Part shown: piece after piece, positions 23,988 through 35,318 of the stretch | How the letters are laid out: each line of letters begins with the position of its first letter | Position numbering within the stretch: the stretch's first letter is position 1 | Origin: Carettochelys insculpta | Taxonomy: Eukaryota > Chordata > Testudines > Carettochelyidae | Assembly: GCF_033958435.1 (NCBI RefSeq) | Contig: NC_134147.1 | Coordinates: forward strand, 48,478,001-48,542,000 | DNA: 64,000 nt | Direction: 5' to 3' | Notes under the pieces: generated by a model | The model's database searches: none | What the model was told of the DNA's origin: nothing | What the model saw: only the letters and a program-made list of their open reading frames with translations | Position numbers and translations under genes: made by a program

Positions 23988-24396
23988 GAGAGGTAGCCAT
24001 GTGTGTATTCTATCAAAACAAAAAGCAGTCGTGTAGTACTTCAAAGACTAACAAAATGAATGAATGCACACAGAACAGACATCACAAATATCCAAACACA
24101 TCAACCTGTCAGCCAGCACTTTACTGGAGTGGGCCATTCTGTCACATACTTTGATGTTTGACCAAATACTTTATTTCCACCACTTCTCACCCTGCTCTTT
24201 CTGCTCCTCTATCTGATTTGCCAACCTTGATAACAATTTTTGGACCACTGTGCTTTATGTATTGAGTCTGTTCTGGTAAGGCTACAGATCTGAAGAAGTG
24301 GGTCTGTCCCATGAAAGCTCATCACCTAATAAATTATTTTGTTAGTCTTTAAAGTGCTACGTGACTGCTTTTTTGTACTGGTAAATACGTGTATCT
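23988..24396 (+). mobile_element. PLE fragment (family A) with endonuclease remnant
   Basis: A short inverted left arm (ACAGAGAGGTAGCCATGTG...AAAGACTAACAAAATGAATG) is followed by + strand endonuclease sequence NAHRTDITNIQTHQPVSQHF, TGVGHSVTY (about 24058-24160). Then come the PLE 3' region (TTGAGTCTGTTCTGGTAAGG) and a right arm with hammerhead-like core 24286-24326, and the end ...GTGCTACGTGACTGC. It lies in FAM107A intron 1. Confidence 0.85.
24286..24326 (+). ncRNA. Hammerhead-ribozyme-like motif, PLE family A
   Basis: AGAU, CUGAAGA (24290-24296; position 7 is variable in hammerheads), stem II GUGGG/CCCAU, GAAA (24313-24316), GCUC, AUCA. Stem I keeps three pairs (GAU/AUC). Confidence 0.5.
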
Positions 24397-25304
24397 GTCT
24401 CTATGCACGACAGCGAGTGAGCCAGAGAACTTAATAGCAGTAGTAGTAGTAGTTGCTGCTCAATGGCAGACGTATGTGTGTTTGGTGAATCTAAAGGTCC
24501 TAATCCTGCCAAAGACCCATGTGAGTGTCAGTACGCTGCATGAATGATGGCATCTCTTCTGAGTTTGCTTTTCTAAAAACCTAGGAAATTACACACACAA
24601 AATGCTGTTAAAAGAACACTAAAGTTTCACAGATAAGCCCTCATGAGTTAGGCAATGCCAGAATTAAGACTGTTTCCTCATTATCCTCCCTGTGCACTGA
24701 GTGAGGCAGTGGTCCTGATGAAACAACAGTGTGTGACCATGTAATTAACAAGTGTTTCATTCCACATACGCAGCTTTAATTTTGGCATTTCCTGATTTCT
24801 GACTGCTTGACTTTATGACCTTACTGTTACTGCAATGGGCTTTGGTTCACACGTAATCAACCAAGAATAAGTCCTTGTGACCTGGTGTCTCAGGGATTCA
24901 TGTGGCCCCTTATGAAGGTTGGAGGAGTTTGCAAAATCTGACTGTAGCAATGTTTGGATCTGGAACATCCCCAGGTTGGAAGGTGTTTGCATCTAGGAAT
25001 TTGCTTCAAGACTATCTCGTGTGTTCTCACAATTTGCTAACATGCAAGAGAAAGCTCCAGGCATGTCTCATTTCCAGTGAACCTTGCTCTAGGCAGCTCA
25101 GAATAGTACACGCTCCAGGGAGAAACTGCCTCCGTTATTGACAGATATGTCTGTTTGCAGGAGAAAGGGCTTTTAATTTGTCCAGAAGGCCCAAACTCCC
25201 TGTGCCAGGCTGGAGTGTCACTCAGCTCCAGCTCTGAAACCAGCAGAGTCACAAAGCCAGTGGAATAGCATCTAGCAGCGAGGAGATAACTGCTTGAGCT
25301 TTCG

Positions 25305-25612
25305 GGCCGTGGTTCTCAAAGTGTTGTCCACTGACCACTAGTGGACCACAACCTCCTTGCAGATGGGCCGTGGGCTTGGGACTCCCCCCCACCCCCTGCA
25401 CACAGTGGGGAATCTGCCCTGGCTCTCCAGCTCTGCACCCCACTTATGTTTTTATACTTCAGTAGCCTAACATGAATAATTTAGTATTTAAGGTATTGGG
25501 AGAGAGGTGAATGCATTTTGTCATCATGGGTGGTTTGCTGGTGGGCTGTGGAAATGTTTGAGTTGAATGGGACAGGCCGTGGGCCAAACAGTTAGGGAAC
25601 CACAGCTGATGA
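25305..25612. mobile_element. hAT (Charlie-like) non-autonomous element
   Basis: GTGGTTCTCAAAGTGTTGTCCACTGACCAC at the left and ...GTGGGCCAAACAGTTAGGGAACCAC at the right form the 'GTGGTTCTCAA...(G)AACCAC' termini of Charlie-like hAT elements. It lies in FAM107A intron 1. Confidence 0.6.
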
Positions 25613-26345
25613 GGTAAATGGCAGGGCTAATTGTTATCACTCCCTCTCTCTGCTGGCAGAAAAGAAACTCAGGCACTTAAACCGCCCCTCAAACATACAC
25701 ATGAGCCTTTCACAGAATCCGCTAAATAGACATGAATAGAAAAGGCCGCTCCAGACTGCCCCAATTCACAGAACCTGATGGGGCAATGGACGGGGGGCAC
25801 CCAGTCTGGTTAGCTCTCAATGGCCCTGATGCCCAGCCACTCACTGTAAACACATTGTTTCCCAGCACGCCCGGCACGCCAGTAAGCACAGCTGCACGTT
25901 ACACATGCTCCACTAATGCATGAATGGCATATGCTAATCGCTACCTTTTCCCAGCCAATAAACTTCATCAGCCTACAGTTAAAGTGCAGTCTGCAGTCTG
26001 TTATTTAGCTGGTGCTTTGGCTTTGCGTCGGCGGAGGGAGTAAAAAAGCCTCACCCCGCAGAAATAAGTGCGTTTCCGTTTCATTTGTTGTAGTTTCGGC
26101 ACCAGGCCTTGCACCGTGACTTAGCAGGGTGAGGATGGGTGGTTTAGAGCCTCTGCCAAAGCCCACTGAAGCCGTAGGGAGTCGCTCCGTTGACTTCGGT
26201 GAGCTTTGGCTCAGGCCCTTCAAGTTCCTATTTGGATGTGACGGCTAGGTCCCAGCCCTCTGAAGCAGCAGGCTGGCTGCCCAAAGATGCTGAGCTGGCA
26301 GTAGGAAGGTCTCCACCTCAGAGGTACTCTGTGTTCTGTCCACAG

Positions 26346-26502
26346 GGGGTTGGGCGTGGAGAGCAAGCCAGAGCTCCAGAGAGTGCTTGAACATCGGCGG
26401 CGAAATCAGCTGCTCAGGCAGAAAAGGGAAGAAGAAGAGGCAAAGAAACTGCAGTCTCCATTTGAACAGGAGCTCCTGAAGAGACAGCAGAGGCTGGATC
26501 AG
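26346..26502 (+). CDS. FAM107A: FAM107A second coding exon (residues 57-109)
   Basis: The exon lies between acceptor CCACAG and donor CAG/GTAGGA. It completes the split Arg codon and reads on as [20 protein letters not shown], then a run rich in Arg, Lys, Glu and Gln that includes [16 protein letters not shown]. This is the coiled-coil half of the FAM107 domain, and SPFEQELL(K/R)RQQRL is characteristic of FAM107A. It ends in phase 0. Intron 1 upstream is about 5.1 kb and contains two PLE foldbacks and a hAT-like element. No frameshift or in-frame stop is seen. Confidence 0.95.
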
Positions 26503-26882
26503 GTAGGAACTGAATTTTAAATCACTCTCACTGTGATTGTAAATGGCCCATGCATGGGGTGGAAAGCCGGACAGTGCTTAAAATAGTCATGGCCTCATTC
26601 CTACCCAGAGAGCTAGGTAGTGCTGGGGAAGGAGGCAGGCTGAAGGGTGGCACTCCAGGGCATTCTGCCTGCAGTGGGCAGCCTCCCTCAAAATGCCTTC
26701 TGGAAACCAGCTGCATTTCTCTATGGGAGAGTTGCTCAGAAATTGTTGACATAAATGAAAATGCCAATTGGTCAAAACAAAAATCTTGCCTGGGAAAGCA
26801 CTGGCTTGGGGCAAAACTTTTGCTGGGAAGGTTTCTTGGGTCCATGGTGGAATTTCTGGTCAAACCCAGGAGGGGACGGGAG

Positions 26883-26936
26883 AGAGAGTGAGAGAGAGAG
26901 AGAGAGAGAGAGCAAGCGAGCAAGAAAGAGAGAGAG
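26883..26936. repeat. (GA)n microsatellite in the last FAM107A intron
   Basis: GAGAGAGAGTGAGAGAGAGAGA with AGCAAGCGAGCAAGAAAGAG interruptions. It accounts for the long artificial open frames over this segment. Confidence 0.95.
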
Positions 26937-27118
26937 ACTGACCTCTGAATAGCTAGTAGTCTGGGGTTGGGTGGTTCCATAGGCCATGTGGACCTAGGTT
27001 CTAATCCTTGCTTTTCACATCCCAAGTGCATGCCCTAATCTCATGCCTATAAACGTAGTGAATGCATTGCACTTGTTTTCTCTAACCCACAAATAACAGT
27101 CACTGTTCTTTAATCTAG

Positions 27119-27226
27119 TTGGAGAGAGAACGAGAGAAGCATGAAGACCATGCACCAGAATTTATTAAAGTAAAAGAGAACTTGAGAAGAACATCAACGC
27201 TAGCTGGAGAGGAGAAAGTAGTGTAG
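27119..27226 (+). CDS. FAM107A: FAM107A last coding exon (residues 110-144) with stop
   Basis: The acceptor is TTTAATCTAG before 27119. The exon encodes [20 protein letters not shown], then NLRR and a short tail ending GEEKVV, with TAG at 27224-27226. HAPEF(I/V)KV..NLRR is the conserved C-terminal signature of the family. The extreme C-terminus differs from the mammalian ending I recall (EEREL), which is normal drift. The intron before it is about 0.6 kb and carries a GA microsatellite. Confidence 0.95.
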   Translation: MEREREKHEDHAPEFIKVKENLRRTSTLAGEEKVV

Positions 27227-30200
27227 CTGATGCCAAAATGAAATGGAGGCTCATGTCAAACTGGCACTAATACCTGTACTCTGACATCTCTGTATGTGGG
27301 GGACATTTACAGCCATGTCCTTGGGGCGACTTCTTGTTACTAATGCTTGCTCCAGTAGAAACGCATAAAAGGGCTTTCCTGGCCAGCACAGGGTATTTAA
27401 ATGGTAAAGGTGCAGTATTTACTAGTAGAAGTACTCATGTCAGACGGTGTGGAGGCAGAGGATGTTGTGGTCCATGCTAACATCCATCCCTATTAACACT
27501 CTGTTAACCCCTTGAGGTCTAGCATATGCTCAAGACAGAGGTCTGTGTGGAGTGAGGGCTCTTCAGTAGGTTTGGGAGCCCCTCCTAAGTAATCATCCTG
27601 GAGGTATAATCTCAGACTGTGTGACTGCTGCTGTTGAAACCTATGGGACAGCAACTGTAGCTTGGGAGGGCTTCCTGGAAACATCCCTGAATGATCCTGT
27701 GTATTGCTGGGACTGGGTGTAGAGACGCGCAAAGGCCAGTTGCGACAGATATGGGATGGTGTTTTGAATGATTTAGAGAAGCCTAGTCCCCACAGCATTC
27801 CCCCGTTCAGCCACTGTGAGAAACTCAAATCCGGTCTCTGCATGTTACTACAAATCAGCCTTGCCAGCAGGATGGCAGAGCACTGTCTTGGGATTAGCCC
27901 TGAGTTACCCTGAAAATCTCTTAGCAAGCTAGGAGGTAGCTACATAGCTGGTAGCACATTGGGATGGACCACAGAGGCAACCCCCATGTAAGGCAACTGT
28001 TAGACACTTAAAGCAAAGACTGTGAGTTCTGAGCACCAATGTTAACCAGTGTGCACCCTGAGCAGACAGCTGGTCCCCTTGAGCCAGAGACGCTCACAGA
28101 GAGAGAAGTCAGCATGGGTGATTCTCTTCTCTCCAGATTGCTGGGTTTGGAGTCCTCTCTCACCAACTAGACACCTGTTACTTTAGCAGCTCTGAAAAGC
28201 CTGTTCGTTCTGCATTGCTCAAGAGCTGGTGTAGTCTGAAGCAGGGAAGGGGTGCAGTTAGTGTAAAGCCCCTCAAACCAATCAGCCATTCAATTGGGAC
28301 TACAGCATAATTAGAATCTGCACCAGTTTTGATGACTGAGGAGCAGATGTGGATCACTGCAGAATACTTGGTCAAGCTCCACTATTACCTGGCTCCCCTG
28401 GAGGCCTGTTGAAGGGGAATGGCCAGTTGCCACAAATGCAGAGTCTTTTCTAGTGTTCGTGATGGGCAAGCCCAAGCATTTGTTGCCCTGGAAAAAACAG
28501 AACTCCCACACTCCCAAGCACCAGTTTCCCCCAGGCCTTAAGTGGGGGAAGTTGAGACCCGCACAAAATTCTCTGCCTCAAGCTTATCTTGCCTTTGTAT
28601 CACTTGCTGTGTCTCCGATATAACATGAGAGCAAAATAACCTGTTGGCTGCCTCCAGACACCAAGTGTCTGATCACAGCAGCTAGTGGTGGGGGCCCACA
28701 GCAATTAAACAATACCCACTACCAGAGCATGCAGTGTCAACGAGCACTGAGGATACATCGCATCTTACAAAGTTAAAGCAACCGCCCCCCCCGCCCCCCG
28801 CCCAACACAGTTTCTGGTCTCCCCCAAAGGCTGTTCTTTCAAGAGACTGTCACTTAGTCTGGCAGGCTGAGGAAACAACTGAACCCCAGCTGTGAGTTGT
28901 GCTCAGTGTATGGCAGGGTACTGTGACTGTGTTACCAAACTCTTAGCTGAATCTGGGTAACGAGAGCTCTGGCTCACAGCACCATCATGCTTGGGGTGCT
29001 TATTCTAAACAAGTGTTGGCTTCCAAAGTCTTTCACTTTTGGTCAGCATAGAGCCAATTAAAGCAGATACTCACTCTGCCCTTTCTGCTGAATGCAGCTT
29101 TTCCGTCAGCTGGTTGGGAAAGAAATGTAGAGAATTCAATATAGATTTTTTTTTTAAGGAGAAATTTCTCACAGCACAGGAGAGAAAAGCTGTTGGGAAC
29201 ATGTTACACATGGCTGTGCAGAAAATGTAACCCACACACCTACTGGGGTGATTCACTGTCCTGCGTAGTGGCACTTAGACCACTCACAGAGAGAAAAAAC
29301 TGAGTCACCTCTACACCGCTAGCTGAGAGGCAGCTGGCTTTGAGCTCCGACTGTAGAGGCTCCTGCGCTAAGCTCCAGAGGTCCCAGATGTGAGGCCACC
29401 TGTCGGCGGTTACAAAAACACCATGTTACATCTGCTAAGTAGCCTAAATTTAAATAACACTGTTATTAGCCAAACCTAACTGAGCCCGCTCTCTGACAGT
29501 CACACCGCTTCCCTCCCAGGGGTTACAGCACTGGTTAGAGTGTCTCTGTTAAACACGGCCAACAAATTAAACAAACTTCACTTCTTTTAGGCTGGAATTC
29601 CACCCCTCTGTTCAGACAGCCTGCACCAGTACAGCTCCCAGCTAACTACTGCAGGTCAGCTCCCTTCACTGCAGTGAATTGCACCAAGAAGAGCTGAGTG
29701 AATGCACAAAAGAAACCAGAAGTACTGCTGGCCACAGTGTCCTTTAAATCCCTGGCATGAGAACCAGCCAGCAAGGCCTGGCTTAGCTGAGGGCCACAAT
29801 CAACACAGACATGTATGTAAATGCCTGTCGGTGGGATGACTGAGTAGGGTTGGTTGTGTTGGATGAAAAGTGCTGTGTGCTATATTTTGCCCCAGTGCCT
29901 AGCTATGGGTGATGTTAAAAAAGTGACAGCCTGGCATTCACTGAGGCTGCGTGGGAGGAAAAAGTTAGTTGTGTTCAAAGGAAAGGTGGGGACTGGGTGC
30001 CCATATAGGTAGGGGAGGGGATAGAGTACAGTTTATTGGGGCCCAGAGGCCCTGGGGGTGCTCAATCCAGGCTGAAAATTGTGGTATGTGTGTGGGAGAG
30101 GGTCCATGTTACGAATTTGTACTGGGCCTTGAGGAGGGGCCATCTCATGCAGTTGTGACTCAGGGTAAGCTCCCAGCAGGGCCAGGAGAACTCTGCCTGC

Positions 30201-30963
30201 CTGCGTAGAGATAAGGCCCAAACTACAGCCGAACTAAACAGCACAGCGGGCACAGCCGCACAAAGGAACTCTGTGTGCCCTGTGCGCTGTTCTGCCCGGC
30301 TCCCCACCAGTGTGCTCCACGGTGGAGACTGAGCCATGAAGACGCGTGGCCAGCAGGTCCACGCACTGTCCAGAGCCGCCAATGGCACCATAATCCTGGA
30401 CAGCCCAACAGATCAGGCGCCTGGTTCCCTGCTCTGTCCCATACCACAGAAAAGTGTTCCCTCCTCGGCAGTCCCTGCGTTTGTCCCCTGACACAAGGTG
30501 GGGTGAGGAAGACAGTCACCAGGGTAAGGACAGCAGTCTCTGGCTGTAAGAGGCTGCATGTTTGAAGTGAGGCTGTGAGCATTTAAAGCTTTACTAGCAG
30601 GTTTAAAGTTGCATCATTTTCCAACACAAATATGCTTGCATGTGTTACGTGGCAACTAGTTAAGGGGTACAGCTGAATGAATTTGAAAAGCCCTTTCATT
30701 GAAGATACCCTTTGTATTTCACCTGCTACTCTGCTCAGCCTAGAAAAATGTGGGAATCGAGTTTCTAGTCAATTCTGAAGTCTGGCTGCAAAGATTGGGT
30801 TGTACTTGTAAACGGTGTGATGAAAGTTTAAATCCAAAGAAAATAAAACCAATTGTCACTGAATGGAAAAAAGAAAAAAACAACCTGATCAGTGACAACA
30901 TTTCGATCATTGTTACATTACTAGGTTTTGTAAAACCTTTTTTTAAACCTTCTTTTAAATAAA
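27227..30963 (+). other. Probable FAM107A 3'UTR
   Basis: After the FAM107A stop, about 3.7 kb contains none of the repeat families seen elsewhere in the window, and no convincing open frame. The first AATAAA I noticed that is well placed as a cleavage signal is at 30958-30963. FAM107A is known for a long 3'UTR, so I read this as the terminal exon. The extent is inferred; a shorter transcript ending at an unseen variant signal is possible. Confidence 0.5.
30958..30963 (+). promoter_or_regulatory. Candidate polyadenylation signal AATAAA
   Basis: AATAAA occurs in ...TTTTAAATAAAGCCC..., about 3.7 kb past the FAM107A stop. Another hexamer-like run (AAAATAAAAC) lies near 30838. Either could serve. 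Confidence 0.35.
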
Positions 30964-31554
30964 GCCCTAACTGGTGGACCAACCTGTCCATTAGCACCCC
31001 TTTCAAAGGTGTCCATCAATGAATGTGATTTACCCAAGTGACACTCATTCCCAATAGTCCTGAAAAGACAATCCTTTGCACTGATTATGCTATATAATCC
31101 TCTACATAGTATCCATACTGTATGTGTGTATGTTTATGCACAGATATTAGGCAATTCCATTCCAATTAATAGTCTTTGCTCACATTATTTAACGCACACC
31201 TATCTGAAGAAAGATGCTCAGCAAATAAATCAAGTGGTGATTGTATATTTGGCACTTTTCCATGAGGAACTGAAAAAGCTTCATGGATGAAGGCAGACAA
31301 TAGCCAAATAAAATGATTTCAGATTCAATCACTGATGTCTGACAGTCCATTAGTGCTACAATAGTAGGCTCAGCAAGAAAATATTTTCCTCTCCAGGGGC
31401 CCAAACTTGCATTCCTTGCTCACCCAAAACTCCCACTAAATTTCCTGAATGTAACATTAAAGAGCCGGCTCTGTATCTGTACCACCTCCCCTACCCCAAA
31501 CCCAAAAACGGAAACCTTTATTTTTTAAATTTCCAACCTGCAAAGTCTAGGTCA

Positions 31555-31580
31555 TCATCATCATCAACAACAACAACCAT
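31555..31580. repeat. (ATC)n(AAC)n tail of the RTE-like LINE
   Basis: CATCATCATCATCAACAACAACAACC is the triplet-repeat 3' tail of the reverse-strand LINE at 31545. Confidence 0.8.
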
Positions 31581-32239
31581 GGGCTCAGCACCTCTTGGTG
31601 TCCGATGCCTCCCTTACTATTTCCTTCATTCCTTCCCTGTCCAGTGTGGAGTGGCTTAGTTTCTGTAGACTATTGCCAATCTACTATATCATCTACTCAT
31701 TCTCTGTGGGGTCTGGCTCTCCTAATCAAACCATCCATTATGCCGAATACCAGGGTCTTCATTTTTCATTTGTCGTTCATTCTGCAGACGTACCCAAATA
31801 TCTGTAACTTCCATTGGATAACCCTCTGCAGAAGGTTTTGTTTTGTCTGTAACTTCCTATATAATTCTTCATTGGTGACCTTCTGCATCCATCCTATCCT
31901 CAGGATCTTTCTATAACAACTCCTCTCGAATGCCAATATCCTTCTCTTCGAATCTTTCATTAGCACTCATGTCTCACATCCATACAACATGCTGCTTATT
32001 ACACATTTTCAAGATGCTCAGCTTCATTCCTAAGCTAATTGCTTTGCTTTTCCAAATCTTATCCATCACCTTTAAACTCACTCTTGCTTTCACTATTCTA
32101 GTTGCTATTTCCTTCTTACAGTCTAGATCATACATTATGTTGCTCCCCAGATATGTGAACTTCTGTATGTTCTCTAGTTCGATCCCATCTACACTGATCT
32201 TCCTTCCTATTTCCTTATGTAACCCTTCTATTAATGCCA

Positions 32240-33385
32240 GGTGCCTGCCAGAAGGGCCAGGTTCAGCTCCCAGCAGGTTCCTTGTCAAGGATACAACCAA
32301 CTGGCTTGAGCCCCCACCCAGTGGCCTGGGACAATCCGACCCCACTTGCTGGGTGCCTGTAAGGCAGTTCTCCCCACCCCTCGCAAGCACAGAGTCTAAG
32401 ATAGAAACAGTTTATTTAATGACCATAACCTACCCCAAGGTTACAGTGACAGATGCAGTGTATCTAAGCAAAGGAGAGACAAACCCCTTTAACAAGATCC
32501 CGTCCCCATTCACTATAGAACCAAGTCTCTTGCTGGGGCTCTTGGCCTTTACCCCACACACAGTTACAGGGTGAACCTCCCGCGGCGCAGTCCCAGACCC
32601 AGAGCCCACACATACATCACCAGGACAGTACTAGCTGTCCACTTGTCTGCAGCATCCCACTGACTGCCACCTGCTGGCCACTGGCTACTCCTCCTACCTG
32701 CCGCCTGCCAGTCACACCGTCCACCGCTCCTCCTACCGGCCACCCGCCAGTCATCATCATCCACCACTCATCCTACCAGCCACCCACCATCATCTGCCAC
32801 TGCTCCCTTACCGGCTGCCCGCCAGTCGCCATCATCTGCTGCGCCTCCTACCAGCCGGCTGCCAGCATCTGCTGGGGGATTACCCTAAGGCAGAACTCCG
32901 TGATTTCAGCTCTTAGTATCTCCAGTGTGGAGTTTCACAGAAACTCTAGTACCCAGCTCTGTCTTTCAACAGGTGGGGATGATTAGTCAAGCCAGGCTTA
33001 TATCTATATAACCAAGTCATAGGCAGTACTAAGACACTCAGCAAGATAGCTCAACTAGTAACCCTCTCCTCCTTCCTTACAATGCTTTAAACCAGGGAGC
33101 CCTGTGTAATCAATGTTTTATGCAGCTATGGCGACTGTCCTGTCCCCCACAACAACCCAGAGCATTGGTGAGATCCCACAACTCCCACACTGAGTGTCCG
33201 CATAAATTGTGATTTTACAACAATGTGTTTACAATCGACCAAATCTCATGGCTCACTTGCTACCCACTAGGCTTTGCCTGAAAGGTATCACACATGCACA
33301 CCTTTGCATTCTCATGCAAATGATCTCTGGGAGACACCTTCCTCCCAGCCTTCAGCAGCATTGCGTTCCTGCTGCCACATTCCTT
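32240..33385. mobile_element. ~1.1-kb insertion within the RTE-like LINE, possibly a solo LTR
   Basis: LINE homology stops near 32240 and resumes near 33385. The intervening DNA has no coding sequence and contains a degenerate CCACC/GCC/ATCATC minisatellite (32640-32870). TGCCA appears at both edges (around 32235 and 33373) and may be the target duplication. The ends implied by that duplication are not TG...CA, so LTR identity is a guess from length and the lack of coding sequence. Confidence 0.45.
32640..32870. repeat. Degenerate minisatellite, CCACC/GCCAGTCATCATC-type units
   Basis: Repeated blocks combine CTCCTACC(G/A)GCC, (A/C)CCCGCCAGTC and ATCATC(C/T)(A/G)C, with variable spacing. They lie inside the insertion that splits the RTE-like LINE. 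Confidence 0.6.
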
Positions 33386-33904
33386 ACACTTATCTCCAAA
33401 TACCATTGTTTTTGTTTTGTCGACATTCATGATCAGTCCATACTGTTTCCCTTCCTCCTTTAGCACTTGCACTGTTCTCGCTAGCTCCTCTTCATCTTCT
33501 TCAGTGATAACTATATCATCCATGAACTTCAAGTTGTTGATTCTCATCCTGTGCACAGATATCCCTTCTACCTTCTCCTTGATCTTGTCCATCACTCTCT
33601 CCAGGTGGGTGTCAAAGATACTTCATGATATCAGATCTCCTTGCCTCGTACCTCTACTTATCCTAAACCAACTTCCCAGCTCTCTGCACATTCTCACCGT
33701 TGCCTCTGCATTGTCACTGATATCCTTCAACAACAGCATCAGTCTGCTATCCACTCCATACAACTCCAGCACTGCCCAAGTCACTTTCTGATCTATGCTG
33801 TCAAGTGTCTTCTAAAAACGGACAAAGCAATTGAAGATGTTCTTGTTCTTTCATCAAGCTTTCTCTGCTATCAATCTTAGTGCCGATATCTGCTGTATGG
33901 TACA

Positions 33905-34776
33905 TCTATCTCAATAGAAGAGGGCAATTGAGGAGACTGTTCTGGAAGAAGAGAAGATCAATAAGGAGTGGATTACACAGGAGACACTGAAGTTGGTCCA
34001 ACAGAAGAGAGCGTTGAAGATCAGAAGGGATGCTTCTGAGAGGGCAGAACAGCAATATAGAGTGAAATGCAATGAGGAAAGGATAAGGCAAAATGGTTAG
34101 AGGAGCAGTGTGGTGATATAGAGGGGTATTACAGCAAGTGTAAGACCAGCGAGGTGTATAAGATGATTAGAAATATTAATAGGAAGTGGCAGCCGAAGCA
34201 GGTGGAGATCAAAGACGAGAACGACAGAGTGCTCATGAACAAGGAGAAGGTTATGCAGTGATAGATGAGATATTGCACCGATCTGCACAAAGCACAGTTG
34301 AACTCAAGTGTCCCACAGAGACTGGCTGAAGAACTGAAAGAGATATCTTTGCTGAGCATCGGGAGTGAGACCAATATTTCGAAGGAGGAAGTAGAAAGAG
34401 CAGTGAAACCTCTAAAGAACAACAAGAGCCCTGGAAATGATAAGATCAAGGGAGAGATGATCAAATGCGGCAGAGTATGATTCAGGAAATACACCGACTA
34501 TGTAATATAGCATGGAAAGAAAGGAAGGCGCCTAAGGAATGGACAAGGTCCATGCTAAAGACAATACACAAAAAAGGAAGCACACTGGAGAGCAAGAACT
34601 ACAGAATGATTGCCCTAACAAGTCATTTAGGCAAGGTGCTAATGATGATACTGACAGAGAGACTAAGATCACAGGCAGAGGAACATCCAGCAGATAAGCA
34701 AGTGGGATTCAGGAAAGATAGCAGTATCATACAGCAGATATCAGCACAAAAGTCTAGGTCCAGTCCTCTAAAATGA
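33905..34776 (+). mobile_element. RTE-like LINE, inverted 5' segment (forward strand)
   Basis: The forward strand encodes the region just upstream of the 3' segment: a linker (WITQETLKLVQQKRALKIRR), EEVERAVKPLKNNKSPGNDK, KGSTLESKNYRMIALTSHLG and QVGFRKDSSIIQQI. It is in the opposite orientation to 31545-33904. The 15 nt CATACAGCAGATATC at 34728-34742 recurs as its reverse complement at 33885-33899, so both segments contain the same point of the element. This is the expected structure of a twin-primed 5' inversion. The endonuclease part is missing. Confidence 0.75.
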
Positions 34777-35107
34777 CCAAGAGGGGAACTGAGTATTGAA
34801 CACATCCCTCTGGTTAGGGTCACAAGTGGTTGTGATGCTTTGGGTTTCCCCCAGACCAGGAAGGGGCTGTGTCCCCTCCTGCTTCATAACCCCTGTTAAC
34901 TTCTGTGCTGTGCAGCTGTGGTTCAGAGACTTGGTGTCTTGTGACCAACCTCTCCCCTCTTCCTATCCTTATTTTGACCATTCCTGAAGGCTCACACAGC
35001 ATGCTGTTGCAGTTTGCATACTGGTGATTCTTCCCTCACAGTGCATCTTTTAATTTAAAGCCTTCCAGATTGCCAGACCTATTAGCATAACACTGAACCT
35101 CTGAAAA

Positions 35108-35318
35108 AAAAGCAGCAGAAATGTAGCACTTTAAAGACTAACAAAATGATTCATTTGGTGATGAGCTTTCATGGGACAGACCCACAGATCTGATGAAGTG
35201 GGTCTGTCCCACAAAAGCTCATCACTGAATAAATCATTTTGTTAGTCTTTAAAATGCTACATTTCTGCTGCTTTGTTTTGTTGGAGTACGGAGTAACACG
35301 GCTACCTCTGTGTCACTA
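35108..35318. mobile_element. PLE-derived foldback (family A), near-perfect palindrome without spacer
   Basis: AAGCAGCAGAAATGTAGCAC...GATGAGCTTTCATGGGACAG...ACAGATCTG is followed directly by its reverse complement, ending GTAACACGGCTACCTCTGTG. The left arm lacks the last bases of the ribozyme-like core and the right arm has AAAA in place of GAAA, so neither half is intact. Confidence 0.8.

Larger units (their letters stand above)
31545..33904 (-). mobile_element. RTE-like LINE, 3' segment (reverse strand)
   Basis: Read on the - strand: decayed reverse transcriptase with MDDIVITEEDEEELARTVQV, MNVDKTKTMVFGDK, KFTYLGSNIMYDLDCKKEIA, SKAISLGMKLSILKM, then LAFERSCYRKILRIGWMQKV and LQIFGYVCRMND. 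The 3' end (near 31550) finishes in TTG and ATG triplet repeats instead of poly(A). This layout fits the RTE clade better than CR1 or L1, though clade assignment by eye is uncertain. A ~1.1-kb insertion (32240-33385) splits it. The missing upstream part lies inverted at 33905-34776. Confidence 0.8.

Noticed and set aside
26528..27031. 167-codon - strand open frame rich in Ser/Leu
   Set aside because: Created by the (GA)n microsatellite in a FAM107A intron.
33918..34776. Independent second LINE on the + strand next to the - strand LINE
   Set aside because: Its protein segment ends where the - strand copy begins and both share CATACAGCAGATATC, so a single inverted insertion is simpler.
35108..35318. 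microRNA hairpin from the near-perfect palindrome
   Set aside because: The same palindrome recurs as a mobile repeat; there is no sign of a dedicated precursor.
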